Assembly: GCA_027946555.1 (NCBI GenBank)
Contig: JAPEVC010000282.1
Coordinates: 1-41,826 of the forward strand
Direction of reading: 5' to 3'
Length of the DNA: 41,826 bases
Source of the DNA: Gnomoniopsis sp. IMI 355080
Taxonomy: Eukaryota; Ascomycota; Sordariomycetes; Diaporthales; Gnomoniaceae
A program made the position numbers and the translations under genes. Numbering within the stretch: position 1 is the stretch's first letter; each line of letters starts with the position of its first letter. A model generated the notes under the pieces. The model ran no database searches. It had not been told where the DNA came from and saw only the letters and a list, made by a program, of their open reading frames with translations. Below are positions 40,475 through 41,826 of this stretch, piece by piece.

Positions 40475-41669
40475 GAAACAGCGAGAGAGAGAGAGACTGT
40501 GTATGTTTGTGTTCGTGTTTGGTTGATGATTTTGATGAGATGAGACAAGATACCAATTTCCTTTTCTTCATTACAATTTGTCTAATGTACTGTAACATAA
40601 TAAGGGGCAAGAGGGTCTAAAGACCGATGTCTGTCTTCGCGCAGCCCAGTCTGCTGGCATTTTGAGTCGTACTCGTACTGTACATAGTTGCGGGAAAAAA
40701 AAAATAAGCACTGCAATGAAGATTGCTCATATTTGACAAGCACTGCGTGCACTCTGAAAGACACATTATGACCACAAGTCGTGATCTTGTGTGTTTCATC
40801 TACTGAACTGGTGCTTAAGATCGCGATGGTGACCTTCGGCCAGCAATTGCATGGTGGAGACGACCAGCTCACCTCACAGCTGCCAGCACTGACCAGAACC
40901 CACCTCGAACACTGCAGAAAAAAAGGGCATTGACCGCACGTGGGGCCGTTCATACCGTTCATGGCGGGAGAGGCGTCTCTGATGGTCGGAATCGACATTT
41001 AGTGCAGATCCTCTTGCCAGGTTGATTGGACCCCTCGGTCGGGTTTTGAAGATTGGCCCGACTATTTATTTTTATTCTTTGGTTCTCGATTTTTTGTTGT
41101 TAGCGGCCGTTGGACGCGTTGGATTTCCTGACCACGCGGACACGACAAGGAAACTTGTTCCAAAATAGCAAGAGAAGTGAGGTCAGCTGGCAGACGTGGG
41201 ATTTTTTCATTCCCCTTATCACATGCCTACCTCCTAGCCAACCTTTCTATGGGCTTTTCTCTTTTTTTTGCTTTCCTCTCCGCACTCACGCTGGCTTGGC
41301 ACCAATCTCGAGGATTCTGGATTGTTATCGACGCGGTTCCACAGCCCCTCCAGCTTCCGCCGCGGTGATCCTGGAAAAGAGGAGCTTTATTTATTTACTG
41401 TAACTCCACCCTGCCCAGAAGGCCGCTTATCTTCAACCTCGTCCTCCACCACGGCCGTCCGTCTGATAATCATTCTCGATACTGTGTTGCGGACTGATAC
41501 CGACGACGTGGACTGGGACTGGACGCCAATAAGCAGCAACAACATCAACAACAATCACATCTCCACGTCTTGATCGAATCACCCTCTTGGTTCTCAAGTG
41601 AACAAGGCAACAAAAGATCTACACCCCAATACTGTATAGCATTAGTCGTAGTCGTCGTCGTCGTCGATC
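40475..41669. promoter_or_regulatory. Ferric reductase 3' flank and leader of the next gene
   Basis: 1.2 kb. The first part is the 3' end of the ferric reductase. The later part (about 41100-41669) is pyrimidine-rich and looks like promoter and leader of the gene starting at 41670. An ATG at 41249 opens a 39-codon hydrophobic ORF ending at 41368 that could be an upstream ORF. An antisense ORF at 40582-40998 has no domain. Confidence 0.4.
41645..41666 (+). repeat. GTC trinucleotide microsatellite in the leader
   Basis: One GTC-GTA unit followed by five GTC units and a partial one, ending four bases before the putative ATG at 41670. Copy number could vary between strains. Confidence 0.75.
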
Positions 41670-41826
41670 ATGACGACTCTCACTAATCGTCCGCCATCGC
41701 CCACGCCTTCGCAACTCCCACCGGTCCCGTCATCACCCACCTACTCCTACGCCTCCCTGTCCCCTTCTTCCCCATACATTATTACTTGCTGCTAACTCCC
41801 TTGCCCTCTAATAGCGCCGCTTCGTT
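41670..41826 (+). CDS. 5' end of a gene cut by the window edge
   Basis: The ATG at 41670 begins a Pro/Ser/Thr-rich sequence, MTTLTNRPPSPTPSQLPPVP, that stops in frame at 41793-41795. A good branch sequence TGCTAAC and the acceptor CTAATAG at 41808-41814 suggest an intron; a donor at 41759 (GTCCCC, weak) would give an 89-nt first exon. Too little is visible to name it. The disordered proline-rich start is like many fungal regulatory or signalling proteins, but that is not evidence of function. Confidence 0.45.

Noticed and set aside
40582..40998. 138-codon minus ORF with several Cys
   Set aside because: Lies across the ferric reductase 3' flank and a leader region; no domain or splice signals.

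Overview
The window looks like nuclear DNA of a filamentous ascomycete (Pezizomycotina). The genes are split by short GT-AG introns, mostly 52-98 bp, and the families are typical of moulds: a class III chitinase with a Ser/Thr-rich GPI-anchored tail, an HsbA-like secreted protein, an FRE-type ferric reductase, a microsomal P450 and an AAAP amino-acid transporter. I cannot fix the class or genus from sequence alone. About seventeen gene models are supportable. I rebuilt exon junctions by hand, and each multi-exon model below sums to an open frame.

Layout. 1-513 (+) is the 3' end of an SH3-domain protein. 812-7216 holds three conserved minus-strand housekeeping genes: mitochondrial 2-methylcitrate dehydratase (PrpD), a TesB-type acyl-CoA thioesterase ending in a possible peroxisomal signal, and an SQT1/AAMP-like WD40 protein. 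7860-10205 has a doubtful orphan ORF, a dense cluster of a 10-bp dyad motif, and an APH-family phosphotransferase. 11232-12233 (+) is a DUF6914-like protein with an unusually long, stop-free intron. 13719-14408 (-) is an HsbA-like secreted protein. 15272-15721 (+) is an ORF either broken by one TAG or spliced around it. 16089-18629 (-) is a SPATA20-type thioredoxin-like/six-hairpin protein.

18630-23461 is gene-poor, with one small two-helix membrane protein at 21037-21556. Then come the chitinase (23462-26495, +), a cytochrome P450 (27061-28808, -), the amino-acid transporter (29897-32148, -, six exons including a 16-nt microexon), and a divergently placed TDA3-like FAD oxidoreductase (33967-35220, +). 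A long non-coding stretch leads to the ferric reductase (37799-40474, +), and the window ends in the first exon of another gene at 41670.

Functional links are loose. PrpD and the thioesterase both touch acyl-CoA metabolism, and the transporter and FAD oxidoreductase share a divergent intergenic region. I see no CRISPR array, tRNA, rRNA, intact transposon or classical secondary-metabolite backbone enzyme. The most interesting signals are the eightfold dyad cluster at 8627-8909, the splice-dependent C terminus of the thioesterase, the microexon, the translatable 270-bp intron, and the large linker inside the ferric reductase.
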